Origin: DATFVA01 sp963800255
GTDB lineage: Bacteria; Bacteroidota; Ignavibacteria; Ignavibacteriales; Ignavibacteriaceae
Length of the DNA: 64,000 nt
Direction: 5' to 3'
Assembly: GCA_963800255.1 (NCBI GenBank)
Contig: CAWDAK010000019.1
Coordinates: 39,286 to 103,285, forward strand
Under the pieces are notes generated by a model. It made no database searches, was not told the DNA's origin, and saw only the letters and a program-made list of their open reading frames with translations. Shown here in pieces: positions 44,633 to 52,944 of this stretch. Position numbers and translations under genes: made by a program. How positions within the stretch are numbered: position 1 is the stretch's first letter; every line of letters starts with the position of its first letter.

Positions 44633-45946
44633 TTAATTATTTCTTCTGCCTAGAGTTATAACTGCCTGTGAACCGTCATCCCCAATGGCAATTATTAAGT
44701 TATTATTCATATCAATTGAATAATAATTGCCATTTATAGCTGTCTGATTTATATAACTTTTAAAAGTATACCCATTGTAATGGAGTAACTCACCTCCGCC
44801 TCCAGCCAATGTAACATTATTAATAGCTGTCCCTCTAACTCTATTTATAGAATAACCTGTAATTGTATCATATTTTTGCCAGTATGAGTCGGAGAGTGTT
44901 GCCTTTCTAAATATTCCTCCGCCTCCAAGTAAGTATGTCTTATTAAGTATAAACCAACAAGTCCTTAAAGTTCCATTAACCGGGGCGGTATCCAGATGCT
45001 CCACAGAATTACCAGTTATTGATAAAAGATCTCTGTCCAGACTCTGCAATACATTAGCAGCAGGTGCAAGAATTTCATACTCATTGGTTTTTCCGTTAAA
45101 AACCCCATAAATATCATTTATATTCAAATCCGTTCCGCTTTCAATTCTGCTCCACTGTCCGTTTTGGTAGTGGGCTATACTTCCTGAATTTCCAACAAAA
45201 TACATATCATCTGTGCTTTTGCCCCAAGCTTTTGCTAATGATAAGCCGGGATCGACAGTAGTCCGTAGATCATACATTATCCAATTATTTCCATCGCCGT
45301 GGATAGGCAAGCTCCCTACCATCCAAATATCCGTTGTTGAAAAGGTAAATACCCCGGTTAGCGGGACAGTTATCACATTACCTCTGAAGATTGTCTGAAT
45401 TCTTTTTGTTGTCCAGCTGTTTCCATCCCAATGCACAGCATTATACATCGTGTAGCCATTTTGGCTTGAATCGGCAATGTATATTTCACCTACAGCCCAG
45501 ATATCATTTTCGTTAATTATGGCAACGTCATATAGTATGCTGCTGCCTGCTGTTCCGCCAAAAGTAAAAGTTTCAAAAGTGAAGTTGTGAGAAGTGGTGT
45601 CCATTGTCGTAACGCTAAGAGGGTTACTTGTCTGATTGTTTGCCTGAATTGTAGATTGGAATTTATATGTGTGGTTTGGAAGGAGTGAATTTATATAAAG
45701 TAATGTATCTGCACTATTCAGACTAATAACCTGAGTTACGCTGTCATCCTGCCTTAGAATTACTTCTGCAGGAAAACTGATATTTGCAGCTGATAGTTTT
45801 ATCCAGGCTTCTGTGCAGCTTGTATCTTCCAGGGTTAAATTTAATTGAGGCTGATCCCCGGGAGGGATAGGATTGTCTTTTTTGCAGGAGCATAAAATAA
45901 GAGATGAAATAATCAATAACGCTGCAGATAACAGAAGAATCTTCAT
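44633..45946 (-). CDS. FN3 + beta-propeller lipoprotein, copy A
   Basis: A 437-residue lipoprotein (lipobox LCSC, Cys at about 20, then KKDN). Residues about 33-120 look like a fibronectin type III-like domain; from about 125 onward are propeller-like repeats with the motif (N/D)DIWAVG ... HWDGNSW and DMYFVGNSGSIAHYQNGQW. The first about 270 residues are almost identical to those of the lipoprotein at 49542-50897 (even at DNA level), whereas the C-terminal third is unrelated or highly diverged (a GGGG-rich repeat, LLGGGGIF, TLAGGGGELLHYNG). Surface exposure and binding are inferred; function is unknown. Confidence 0.75.
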   Translation of the reverse strand: MKILLLSAALLIISSLILCSCKKDNPIPPGDQPQLNLTLEDTSCTEAWIKLSAANISFPAEVILRQDDSVTQVISLNSADTLLYINSLLPNHTYKFQSTIQANNQTSNPLSVTTMDTTSHNFTFETFTFGGTAGSSILYDVAIINENDIWAVGEIYIADSSQNGYTMYNAVHWDGNSWTTKRIQTIFRGNVITVPLTGVFTFSTTDIWMVGSLPIHGDGNNWIMYDLRTTVDPGLSLAKAWGKSTDDMYFVGNSGSIAHYQNGQWSRIESGTDLNINDIYGVFNGKTNEYEILAPAANVLQSLDRDLLSITGNSVEHLDTAPVNGTLRTCWFILNKTYLLGGGGIFRKATLSDSYWQKYDTITGYSINRVRGTAINNVTLAGGGGELLHYNGYTFKSYINQTAINGNYYSIDMNNNLIIAIGDDGSQAVITLGRRNN

Positions 45947-46057
45947 ACTAATCCCCGTAACAATTTTAGTTTAAAGTTCTAAGGTATTCAGAATAATCAG
46001 CAGCGCAAAATACTTTTTATCAGAATCCCTTTTAATTCCTGTCCCAATATAGAAAAA
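45148..46057. repeat. Long near-identical duplicate block, copy A
   Basis: This block, comprising the 5' two-thirds of lipoprotein A and about 110 bp upstream, is repeated with only scattered base changes at 50099-51009, 4951 bp away and in the same orientation. Identity stops sharply just inside the gene near the codons for SGTD. Confidence 0.85.
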
Positions 46058-46067
46058 TTAATTAAAA

Positions 46068-46092
46068 GAGGCTGCCTGTTTAAGACAGCCTC
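46068..46092 (-). terminator. Terminator of the 1093-residue T9SS gene
   Basis: On the minus strand GAGGCTGTCTTAAACAGGCAGCC-like arms (7-bp GAGGCTG/CAGCCTC core) are followed by TTTTAATTAATTTTT. Confidence 0.7.
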
Positions 46093-46118
46093 TCACTTTT
46101 TCTCTTAAAATCGATCCA

Positions 46119-49100
46119 TCACTTCAAAAGCAGCATCTTCTTCGAGCTTACATAATCATTAGCCCTTAGCTGGTATATGTACACGCCGCTTGCCAGTCTG
46201 GAGGCATCAAAGTTAACCGAATACTTTCCCTGGTTCTTCTGTTCATTTACCAGGGTTGCAACTTCCTTACCCAGGATATCATAGATCTTAATGGTAACAA
46301 ATCCTGTCTTCGGCAGCTGATAGTTTATCGTTGTTGCGGGGTTAAATGGATTCGGGTAATTCTGAGAAAGTGAATAATTAGTCACCGAGCTTAGACCGTC
46401 ATAATTTTTTGTCTTAAGGCCTGCTTTTTCCAGTACATTATCTGCCGCATATATCTCACCCAGGGAATATCCTGCATTAATGTTATCATCTGTCACCAAC
46501 CTTAAGTAAACAGTCCGGTTTCCTATTCCTGAAGTATTAACCTGGTAGGAAAAGCTGTTGTACTGGTAAATATTTGATTGATCGAAGGATACTTCATCAT
46601 AATTACCTATGATCTCTGATGTTTCGGCATCAATGAGCTGTAATTTGAAGCTCACATAGCTATTTAGACTTTCAAGGCAGGCAGCTGCAGAACTTGAATC
46701 ACCAATTCCATATTGTATGCTGTATTGGAAACTGGAGTTATCTGTTAACTGAAAGCTCTGACTGGCTAAATATGTATTCAGAACTTCACTTGAATTAAAC
46801 GCTATGCTGTCTGGTATTTCAAGGAAATCAACAGGCTGATTGTCAACCATAACATCACCGACCATAAAATAAAATTGCGCCGAATCCTTAATTATTGTCC
46901 CCTCCCGTCCGCTCGCAAAATAATAAGAAGTTGTTTTTTGAGGATTAGGGTTATAATAACTATTTAGGTTATTTGAGGTTTTCAAGTAAAAAGGTGCTGA
47001 AGCTGTATTAAAAATATCAGCATACATATAAGACCGGGTGGGTCCATTACTTAATGAGGCAGCACTACCCGGAATACCGCCAATATTACGAACGGTGCTA
47101 AGCGTATTATCCGCAAAGTATGTTGAGTTTTCGTTCTGGTTCCAGATTATACCGTAATAAGCCTGATCATCTGCTTTGTTGATATTAGGCGAACTGACGT
47201 TATTTCCAAAGTACCAGTAGCGATTAGTGTTTATTCCTTTAAAAACTGTCCTTATATCCCAGTAGGAGTTATCAGTTTTAGTATCCGGATCTATTTGAGA
47301 AACAAACCGCGTTCCTTTCCAGCAGATACGGGCAAGTCCATCGTCAAGAACGATGAGAGATGGTGTCTTATCGAATGTATAACCGTCAAAATTAGATATT
47401 GATAAAATAGGATGAGTAAAAGTTTGAGAATTGAAATCAACATATTTTATAACATTGTTCTCTTCCCAAACCAGATAAAAATAATTCCAGGTATTGCCCT
47501 GAGTATATGTAGCTATAGATGGATTAATAGAGCTGAAATTAGTATTTGGTACTGCATAACGTGTTGATACGATATTATAAGGAGGAGAATTTAAATAGGA
47601 TAATCCTCCGTCCTGTATGCGTAATCCTTCAGCTGCGTGCCAGACAACCTTTACCGAAGCATTATTTACACCAGGTTTCATAGCCAGAACAGGCGTGGCT
47701 TCATTATGAGAATATTGAGATCCTGATGTGTAAATTGCATCCGACTGTATTCTCTGGTAACCTAAAAGAGGATTATTCGGCATAAGTCCGCCAAATACGT
47801 TCAGCTGGATTGAATAGTCAAATCCGACTATTCCCCCCTCATTCTGTTGGAAGACAATAACTATATAATCGTAGAAATTATCAATATGAACCCCTTCAAT
47901 GGAAGGATTTTCTCCGCCACCATTGTCTAGCGGCTGACCGCTATTCATCAAGGACCAGCTCTGTCCATTGTTGCTGCTTATTTCATACCATACGTGACCC
48001 ATACTTTCATAAACTCTATGCAGCATACCATCTTCTGTTCTTACAATTTTTCTTTGGCTTGGAGTTGAAAATCCTTCTGAATTATTTGATAGCCCTTGAC
48101 CTTTGAGGTTAGCTTTAACTGTTGCTCCGCTGTTATTAAATACAACCGCGGTTGTTAGTGCTGTTACGTTTTGAAACGAAGCACTATTTACTGGTTCAGC
48201 AGACCAGCTTTGGAAATAAAACTTTCTTGTCCCTATGGCACCTCCTACAGGTATGTCCTGTGAATTTATTGCCTGCACGGAATAGTTCGGAACATTTGGA
48301 TCGAAAGTAGGATCTTGATGTAGGAAGACACCTCCATAAGAATTTATGCTATTGTTTCCAATATAAAGAGGAGATGGATAGTTCCTAAACTCATCAGATT
48401 GAAACCAATTATTATTTATATCGTGGAAATAAAAAAATGGATCTTTAAGCGAAAGGCTTCCGTCATTTAAGCCGGTCTTTTCAAGATCATTTTTTATCGT
48501 AACGGGGGATGAACCACCGAAGGTAGCTTTTTGGGATAATGGCGTACTTGAATTTACTTGAAATTCATTATGTAAAAAGTAGGTTGAAGAATTGATTAAA
48601 TCCCAATATTTATGTTTTTGCGTACTTCCCTGATAGTTTAAAATAAATGGCAGCTCATTTGTCCTTATATCAACATTATCTAATAAGTCAAACGTTTTTA
48701 TTGCACCGGATGGGAGCGGATGTATTTTATCTTCATTTAATATCAACTGACCATAGTTAAGATTATTAGCAATATTATTATAAAATCTGATATTATATTC
48801 TGGTAGTTCATAGGTGACGAAAAGATCAATTGCAGGGGCTTGGTAATCATTGAAATCTTCATACGGCCTGAATTCATACCAGCCATTTGGACCTGTTTCG
48901 TTTGGATATTTAAATCCCAGGCACAGATAATATTTTTCATCATTGATCGCATTTTTTATGGCATTAAATAAGCTTGAATTGGTGTTTGCATTAGCGGTCA
49001 CATCAAAATATTCGTGACCATAACTATCCGTAACTGTGGTTCCCGCTAAGGCTATTGGATAAGTCTGGAAGAGTGATGTGAAAGGCCATTCCGGGTCTTC

Positions 49101-49400
49101 CACGTTTTCAGTGATATTATGAATGTTAAAAGAAAAATGACTCGATGCGTTGGAGTGTTTTTGAGCATAAGATCTAATCCGGACACTATTAACTATAATT
49201 TCTTTTGGTAGATCAGCATTTGTCCAGATCCATTTTTTGATTGTACGATATTGAACTGCAGGACAACAATTTATCCCAACATAATCAGTATAATTTTCAG
49301 GAAATGAAAAATTTTCTTTAACAGGTCCATATGTATACTGTTGAGGGAAAATAATACTAGAGAAAAACCCTAGTAACAGGAGGATTAAGGAGAGTCTCAT
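46119..49400 (-). CDS. Large secreted T9SS protein, 1093 residues
   Basis: Signal peptide (MRLSLILLLLGFFSSIIFPQQ) and a C-terminal type A T9SS sorting domain (LSQNYPNPFNPATTINYQLP, DILGKEVATLVN, ASGVYIYQL, KKMLLLK). The body is beta-rich: an early region with WEF/YEF-type strands, then sequence that resembles six-bladed sialidase-like repeats (MLHRVYESMGHVWYEISSNNG; LSNGPTRSYMY) from about 430 to 830. No catalytic site is recognised. It lies between two paralogous lipoprotein genes and shares their orientation. The product should be exposed on the cell surface. Confidence 0.8.
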   Translation of the reverse strand: MRLSLILLLLGFFSSIIFPQQYTYGPVKENFSFPENYTDYVGINCCPAVQYRTIKKWIWTNADLPKEIIVNSVRIRSYAQKHSNASSHFSFNIHNITENVEDPEWPFTSLFQTYPIALAGTTVTDSYGHEYFDVTANANTNSSLFNAIKNAINDEKYYLCLGFKYPNETGPNGWYEFRPYEDFNDYQAPAIDLFVTYELPEYNIRFYNNIANNLNYGQLILNEDKIHPLPSGAIKTFDLLDNVDIRTNELPFILNYQGSTQKHKYWDLINSSTYFLHNEFQVNSSTPLSQKATFGGSSPVTIKNDLEKTGLNDGSLSLKDPFFYFHDINNNWFQSDEFRNYPSPLYIGNNSINSYGGVFLHQDPTFDPNVPNYSVQAINSQDIPVGGAIGTRKFYFQSWSAEPVNSASFQNVTALTTAVVFNNSGATVKANLKGQGLSNNSEGFSTPSQRKIVRTEDGMLHRVYESMGHVWYEISSNNGQSWSLMNSGQPLDNGGGENPSIEGVHIDNFYDYIVIVFQQNEGGIVGFDYSIQLNVFGGLMPNNPLLGYQRIQSDAIYTSGSQYSHNEATPVLAMKPGVNNASVKVVWHAAEGLRIQDGGLSYLNSPPYNIVSTRYAVPNTNFSSINPSIATYTQGNTWNYFYLVWEENNVIKYVDFNSQTFTHPILSISNFDGYTFDKTPSLIVLDDGLARICWKGTRFVSQIDPDTKTDNSYWDIRTVFKGINTNRYWYFGNNVSSPNINKADDQAYYGIIWNQNENSTYFADNTLSTVRNIGGIPGSAASLSNGPTRSYMYADIFNTASAPFYLKTSNNLNSYYNPNPQKTTSYYFASGREGTIIKDSAQFYFMVGDVMVDNQPVDFLEIPDSIAFNSSEVLNTYLASQSFQLTDNSSFQYSIQYGIGDSSSAAACLESLNSYVSFKLQLIDAETSEIIGNYDEVSFDQSNIYQYNSFSYQVNTSGIGNRTVYLRLVTDDNINAGYSLGEIYAADNVLEKAGLKTKNYDGLSSVTNYSLSQNYPNPFNPATTINYQLPKTGFVTIKIYDILGKEVATLVNEQKNQGKYSVNFDASRLASGVYIYQLRANDYVSSKKMLLLK

Positions 49401-49515
49401 ATTACACCTCTAAATAGATTTAATTAGAGGGCGGATATAGTTATATTTATAATGCGAACAATGAAGTTTACCCGTACTATAATAAGTGTATACTTCTAAT
49501 TTGTTTGCAATTATG

Positions 49516-49540
49516 CTCCTGGTGCCGCCCGCACCAGGAG
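49516..49540. terminator. Strong hairpin after lipoprotein copy B
   Basis: CTCCTGGTGC and GCACCAGGAG form a 10-bp stem with a 5-nt loop directly after the stop codon at 49542. The T run follows only on the plus strand, so on the minus strand it may act as an mRNA 3' end block or part of a two-way terminator. Confidence 0.5.
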
Positions 49541-49541
49541 T

Positions 49542-50897
49542 TTATTTTTTAATATACGCTATCTTTGCAGTATTTAGGCTATCGCCTACTACCACGCAAA
49601 TGTTATTCTTTACCTTTACAGCTCGCCATCTGTTAAAACTCATCGGGTCATAGGGCGTACCAATCTGCTTCCATCCATATCCGTTAAAATGTATTATTGT
49701 GTTCCTGTCCCCGACAACCCAATAATCCTTACTCTGGTTGCCTCTTATTGATATGATAAACCCTCTATAGTAAACGTTGGGGTTCCCATTAATGAAATTT
49801 TCCGGCAAAGAACGGACATAATCCCAACTCCTAAATTTATATTGGAATAGCAGATTACCACCGGTGTAAATAGTATTCTTTTCATCAACCCAGACAGAAG
49901 AAAGACTCCCATATAGCTTAGAAAAAAGCTGAGATTCATTTATTATACCGCTTTGAATTATTTCTGTGAATCCCTGAGCAGCGTTTCCTTTAAGCAAGAT
50001 ACCTTGAATAGACGAATTATCTGCTCCTGATATTAATATTTCATCATTATCATATTTGTAAATATCTGAAAAAGGCATATCCGTTCCACTTTCTATTCTG
50101 CTCCACTGTCCGTTTTGGTAGTGGGCTATACTTCCTGAATTTCCAACAAAATACATATCTTCTGTGCTTTTGCCCCAAGCTTTTGCTAATGATAAGCCGG
50201 GATCGACAGTAGTCCGTAGATCATACATTATCCAATTATTTCCATCGCCGTGGATAGGCAAGCTCCCTACCATCCAAATATCCGTTGTTGAAAAGGTAAA
50301 TACCCCGGTTAGCGGGACAGTTATCACATTACCTCTGAAGATTGTCTGAATTCTTTTTGTTGTCCAGCTGTTTCCATCCCAATGCACAGCATTATACATC
50401 GTGTAGCCATTCTGGCTTGAATCGGCAATGTATATTTCACCTACAGCCCAGATATCATTTTCGTTAATTATGGCAACGTCATATAGTATGCTGCTGCCTG
50501 CTGTTCCGCCAAAAGTAAAAGTTTCAAAAGTGAAGTTGTGAGAAGTGGTGTCCATTGTCGTAACGCTAAGAGGGTTGCTTGTCTGATCGTTTGCCTGAAT
50601 TGTTGATTGGAATTTATATGTGTGGTTTGGAAGGAGTGAATTTATATAAAGTAATGTATCTGCACTATTCAGACTAATAACCTGAGTTACGCTGTCATCC
50701 TGCCTTAGGATTACTTCTGCAGGTAAACTGATATTTGCAGCTGATAGTTTTATCCAGGCTTCTGTGCAGCTTGTATCTTCCAGGGTTAAATTTAATTGAG
50801 GCTGATCCCCGGGAGGGATAGGATTGTCTTTTTTGCAGGAGCATAAAATAAGAGATGAAATAATCATTAACGCTGCAGATAACAGAAGAATCTTCAT
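49542..50897 (-). CDS. FN3 + beta-propeller lipoprotein, copy B
   Basis: A 451-residue lipoprotein whose first 275 residues repeat copy A (44633-45946) almost exactly: same signal peptide and lipobox LCSC, same FN3-like domain and propeller motifs (NENDIWAVGEIY, DIWMVGSLPIHGDGNNW). After SGTD the sequence is different (MPFSDIYKYDNDEILISGAD ... YWVVGDRNTIIHFNGYGW), but the same kind of propeller motif recurs. The swap of a conserved N-terminal part with a new C-terminal part suggests recombination generating variants. It is transcribed towards the 1093-residue T9SS gene. Confidence 0.75.
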   Translation of the reverse strand: MKILLLSAALMIISSLILCSCKKDNPIPPGDQPQLNLTLEDTSCTEAWIKLSAANISLPAEVILRQDDSVTQVISLNSADTLLYINSLLPNHTYKFQSTIQANDQTSNPLSVTTMDTTSHNFTFETFTFGGTAGSSILYDVAIINENDIWAVGEIYIADSSQNGYTMYNAVHWDGNSWTTKRIQTIFRGNVITVPLTGVFTFSTTDIWMVGSLPIHGDGNNWIMYDLRTTVDPGLSLAKAWGKSTEDMYFVGNSGSIAHYQNGQWSRIESGTDMPFSDIYKYDNDEILISGADNSSIQGILLKGNAAQGFTEIIQSGIINESQLFSKLYGSLSSVWVDEKNTIYTGGNLLFQYKFRSWDYVRSLPENFINGNPNVYYRGFIISIRGNQSKDYWVVGDRNTIIHFNGYGWKQIGTPYDPMSFNRWRAVKVKNNICVVVGDSLNTAKIAYIKK

Positions 50898-51009
50898 ACT
50901 AATCCCCGTAACAATTTTTAGTTTAAGGTTCTAAGGTATTCAGAATAATCAGCAGCGCAAAATACTTTTTATCAGAATCCCTTTTAATTCCTGTCCCAAT
51001 ATAGAAAAA
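50099..51009. repeat. Long near-identical duplicate block, copy B
   Basis: Second copy of the block at 45148-46057. It includes the 5' part of lipoprotein B and its upstream region, so both genes probably share one promoter sequence. Only a few substitutions (for example L to M at residue 11) and one extra T upstream separate the copies. Confidence 0.85.
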
Positions 51010-51037
51010 AAAAATAAAAGTCAATTTATTTTATTTT

Positions 51038-51511
51038 TCAGTCAATCTTAATTTCAAGCTGAATAATACTGTAGCCCTCTTTTGTTTCGTAGGCTGCATA
51101 GAGCACCCCGGCCAGTACACTCAACATCCCGAAAAGAAAAATTATTATGATAAACACATTTATATTAACCTCTGCGAAATATTGTATGGCTATAAACAGT
51201 GAGGTTAAAACAAACAGTGCAACGGCAATGGTGTATGAAAGCACCGCGTTCCGCACAAGCTTCACTCTGAACGTCAGTTTTTCAATCTGCAGGGAGATAC
51301 TTTCAAGTCTCACATTTTCTTCATAACTGAATTCCCGGTCACCGGCTTTTGCAAGTACCCTGCGCCTTTCTTCGTTCAGCAGTCTTACCCTGTTTACCAC
51401 AAGGGAGTATTTATTGTTCATTCCAAGCAGGAGAAGGCCGCAGGCTGAGATCATAATTCCCGGGGCCAGCATCAGCTGGATTACCTGGATGATGGAATTT
51501 AAGTCGGACAT
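51038..51511 (-). CDS. DUF2721 membrane protein
   Basis: A 157-residue protein matching DUF2721: an N-terminal hydrophobic segment (IQVIQLMLAPGIMISACGLLLLGMN), the conserved cytoplasmic loop with VVNRVRLLNEERR, and two further membrane helices (AVLSYTIAVALFVLTSLFI; VFIIIIFLFGMLSVLAGVLY). Three to four helices in all. The function is unknown. It is followed by the lipoprotein block and preceded by the terminator of the next gene. Confidence 0.85.
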   Translation of the reverse strand: MSDLNSIIQVIQLMLAPGIMISACGLLLLGMNNKYSLVVNRVRLLNEERRRVLAKAGDREFSYEENVRLESISLQIEKLTFRVKLVRNAVLSYTIAVALFVLTSLFIAIQYFAEVNINVFIIIIFLFGMLSVLAGVLYAAYETKEGYSIIQLEIKID

Positions 51512-51556
51512 ACAATACCGCTAAATAAATGAAAAGAATGCTGATAAAATAAAATG

Positions 51557-51590
51557 AAAAAGCTGACAATTCAAAAGAACGTCAGCTTTT
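51557..51590 (-). terminator. Terminator of the 111-residue gene
   Basis: On the minus strand AAAAGCTGAC and GTCAGCTTTTT form a 10-bp stem with a 13-nt loop, followed by CATTTTATTTT. It lies 20 bp after the stop at 51611. Confidence 0.8.
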
Positions 51591-51610
51591 AACTTTAAGG
51601 GGATGATGAT

Positions 51611-51946
51611 TTAAAGTGTATCCGGGTTGTGTGTAGTGCCAGGTAAAATGAAATTTTTGGTTCTTAAAAAAATCAAACCTAAATAATTACTGATAGTTTT
51701 TGTATCTAAAATAGAAACCCGTAAACGGGTATTCTCATCTATTGAACTAAGCATAGACATCATATCATTATCACCGTTTACGGGCTCTTTTAATTTCAAA
51801 GATACAAAATGAGGATGCTCGCTTTTAAGTAATTCTACCACGCTTCTTCCGCTGTAATTTCTGTACACCTTCTGCATAAAAAACTTCCCGAATATTTCAC
51901 CTAAAGAACTATAAGAACGGGAGTTTTTAATTATCATAAGTTTCAT
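51611..51946 (-). CDS. Unrecognised 111-residue protein
   Basis: A small basic protein without signal peptide or membrane helix. I recognise no family. Visible are an N-terminal half rich in Ser, Tyr and Arg (SYSSLGEIFGKFF) and a middle strand-like segment (HFVSLKLKEPVNGDNDMM). The terminator just after it supports a real transcript, but the ribosome site is weak. It lies 86 bp after the ABC ATPase gene and could be its operon partner; no Mla-type permease or substrate-binding protein is present here. Confidence 0.5.
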   Translation of the reverse strand: MKLMIIKNSRSYSSLGEIFGKFFMQKVYRNYSGRSVVELLKSEHPHFVSLKLKEPVNGDNDMMSMLSSIDENTRLRVSILDTKTISNYLGLIFLRTKNFILPGTTHNPDTL

Positions 51947-52031
51947 ATCAAAAGTCCGAATGATTACAGGGAGAAAGGTAAATAAAAGGAATGATGATTT
52001 TTGTGATTTAAACTATGAATATGAAATAGTT

Positions 52032-52763
52032 TTATCCGCCCGCTCTTTTGATAAAATCAATTATGTCAGGATTCTTGGAATTCAGCAATTCTTCAGGCGT
52101 TCCCTCAAAATGTATTTTCCCCTCATGCATCATTGCCACTTTATCTGCAACATTTTTCACACTGTAAAGATCGTGCGTTACAACTACCGAAGTAACTTTA
52201 ATTTTACCGCTCAGCTCTTTTATTAAATTATCTATTGAATCTGACATAATTGGATCAAGTCCTGTAGTTGGTTCATCATACAGTACATATTCAGGATCAG
52301 TTACAAGCGCCCTCGCCAGTCCCACTCTTTTCTTCATACCTCCTGAAAGCTCCGCAGGCTTAAGGTTGTAAATATCCTTCAGACCCACAAGTTCCAGCTT
52401 TTCTTTCACAATCCTTTCAATCTCTGATCTTTCATAACCATTTTTAGATTCTACCAGGGGGAGCCCAACATTCTCCTGTACAGTTAGTGAATCGAACAAA
52501 GCAGCACCCTGGAAAAGAAATCCGAACATCTTTCTTAATTCATATAATTCTGACGTCTTGAGTTCCGATACTATCTGTCCCTCTACCTTCACCCATCCTG
52601 AATCAGGCTGAAGTAGTCCCACAATATGCTTAATCAGCACACTTTTTCCGCAGCCGCTTCTGCCTATAATTACAGAAGTCTGTCCATTTTCAATATTCAG
52701 GTTTACCCCGGCAAGAACCTCTTTATTTGAAAAACTTTTGTGAAGATCGTGTATTTCTATCAT
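52032..52763 (-). CDS. ABC transporter ATP-binding protein, Mla-type
   Basis: A 243-residue ATPase. Walker A is GRSGCGKS (about 34-41), the signature LSGGMKKRVGLARAL, Walker B YVLYDEPTTGLDP, and the switch His in VVVTHDLYSV. The short linkers and the phrase FQGAALFDSLTV are typical of MlaF/Mkl-like ATPases that drive phospholipid or lipid transport across the envelope. Its usual partners (MlaE permease, MlaD MCE protein) are not in the window. The start is taken at ATG 52763; a TTG two codons upstream is less likely. Confidence 0.88.
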   Translation of the reverse strand: MIEIHDLHKSFSNKEVLAGVNLNIENGQTSVIIGRSGCGKSVLIKHIVGLLQPDSGWVKVEGQIVSELKTSELYELRKMFGFLFQGAALFDSLTVQENVGLPLVESKNGYERSEIERIVKEKLELVGLKDIYNLKPAELSGGMKKRVGLARALVTDPEYVLYDEPTTGLDPIMSDSIDNLIKELSGKIKVTSVVVTHDLYSVKNVADKVAMMHEGKIHFEGTPEELLNSKNPDIIDFIKRAGG

Positions 52764-52921
52764 AACCAATAATGAAAGTGAAAATTAAAAATACCGAAAA
52801 TTTCATATAATTATAATGGTACTTTCTACTGCAGACGAAATTCAAGCTCGGCCGGGGGTTCCAAAGCCAGCAAATCTCTAACCGAATACATATGTAGAAT
52901 CCATAATTGATAACATAAAAA

Positions 52922-52941
52922 AAGGGAGCTTCCGCTCCCTT
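52922..52941 (-). terminator. Rho-independent terminator of the 1333-residue gene
   Basis: AAGGGAGC and GCTCCCTT with loop GGAA, followed on the minus strand by a run of seven T. It sits immediately after the stop at 52945. Confidence 0.9.
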
Positions 52942-52944
52942 AAA

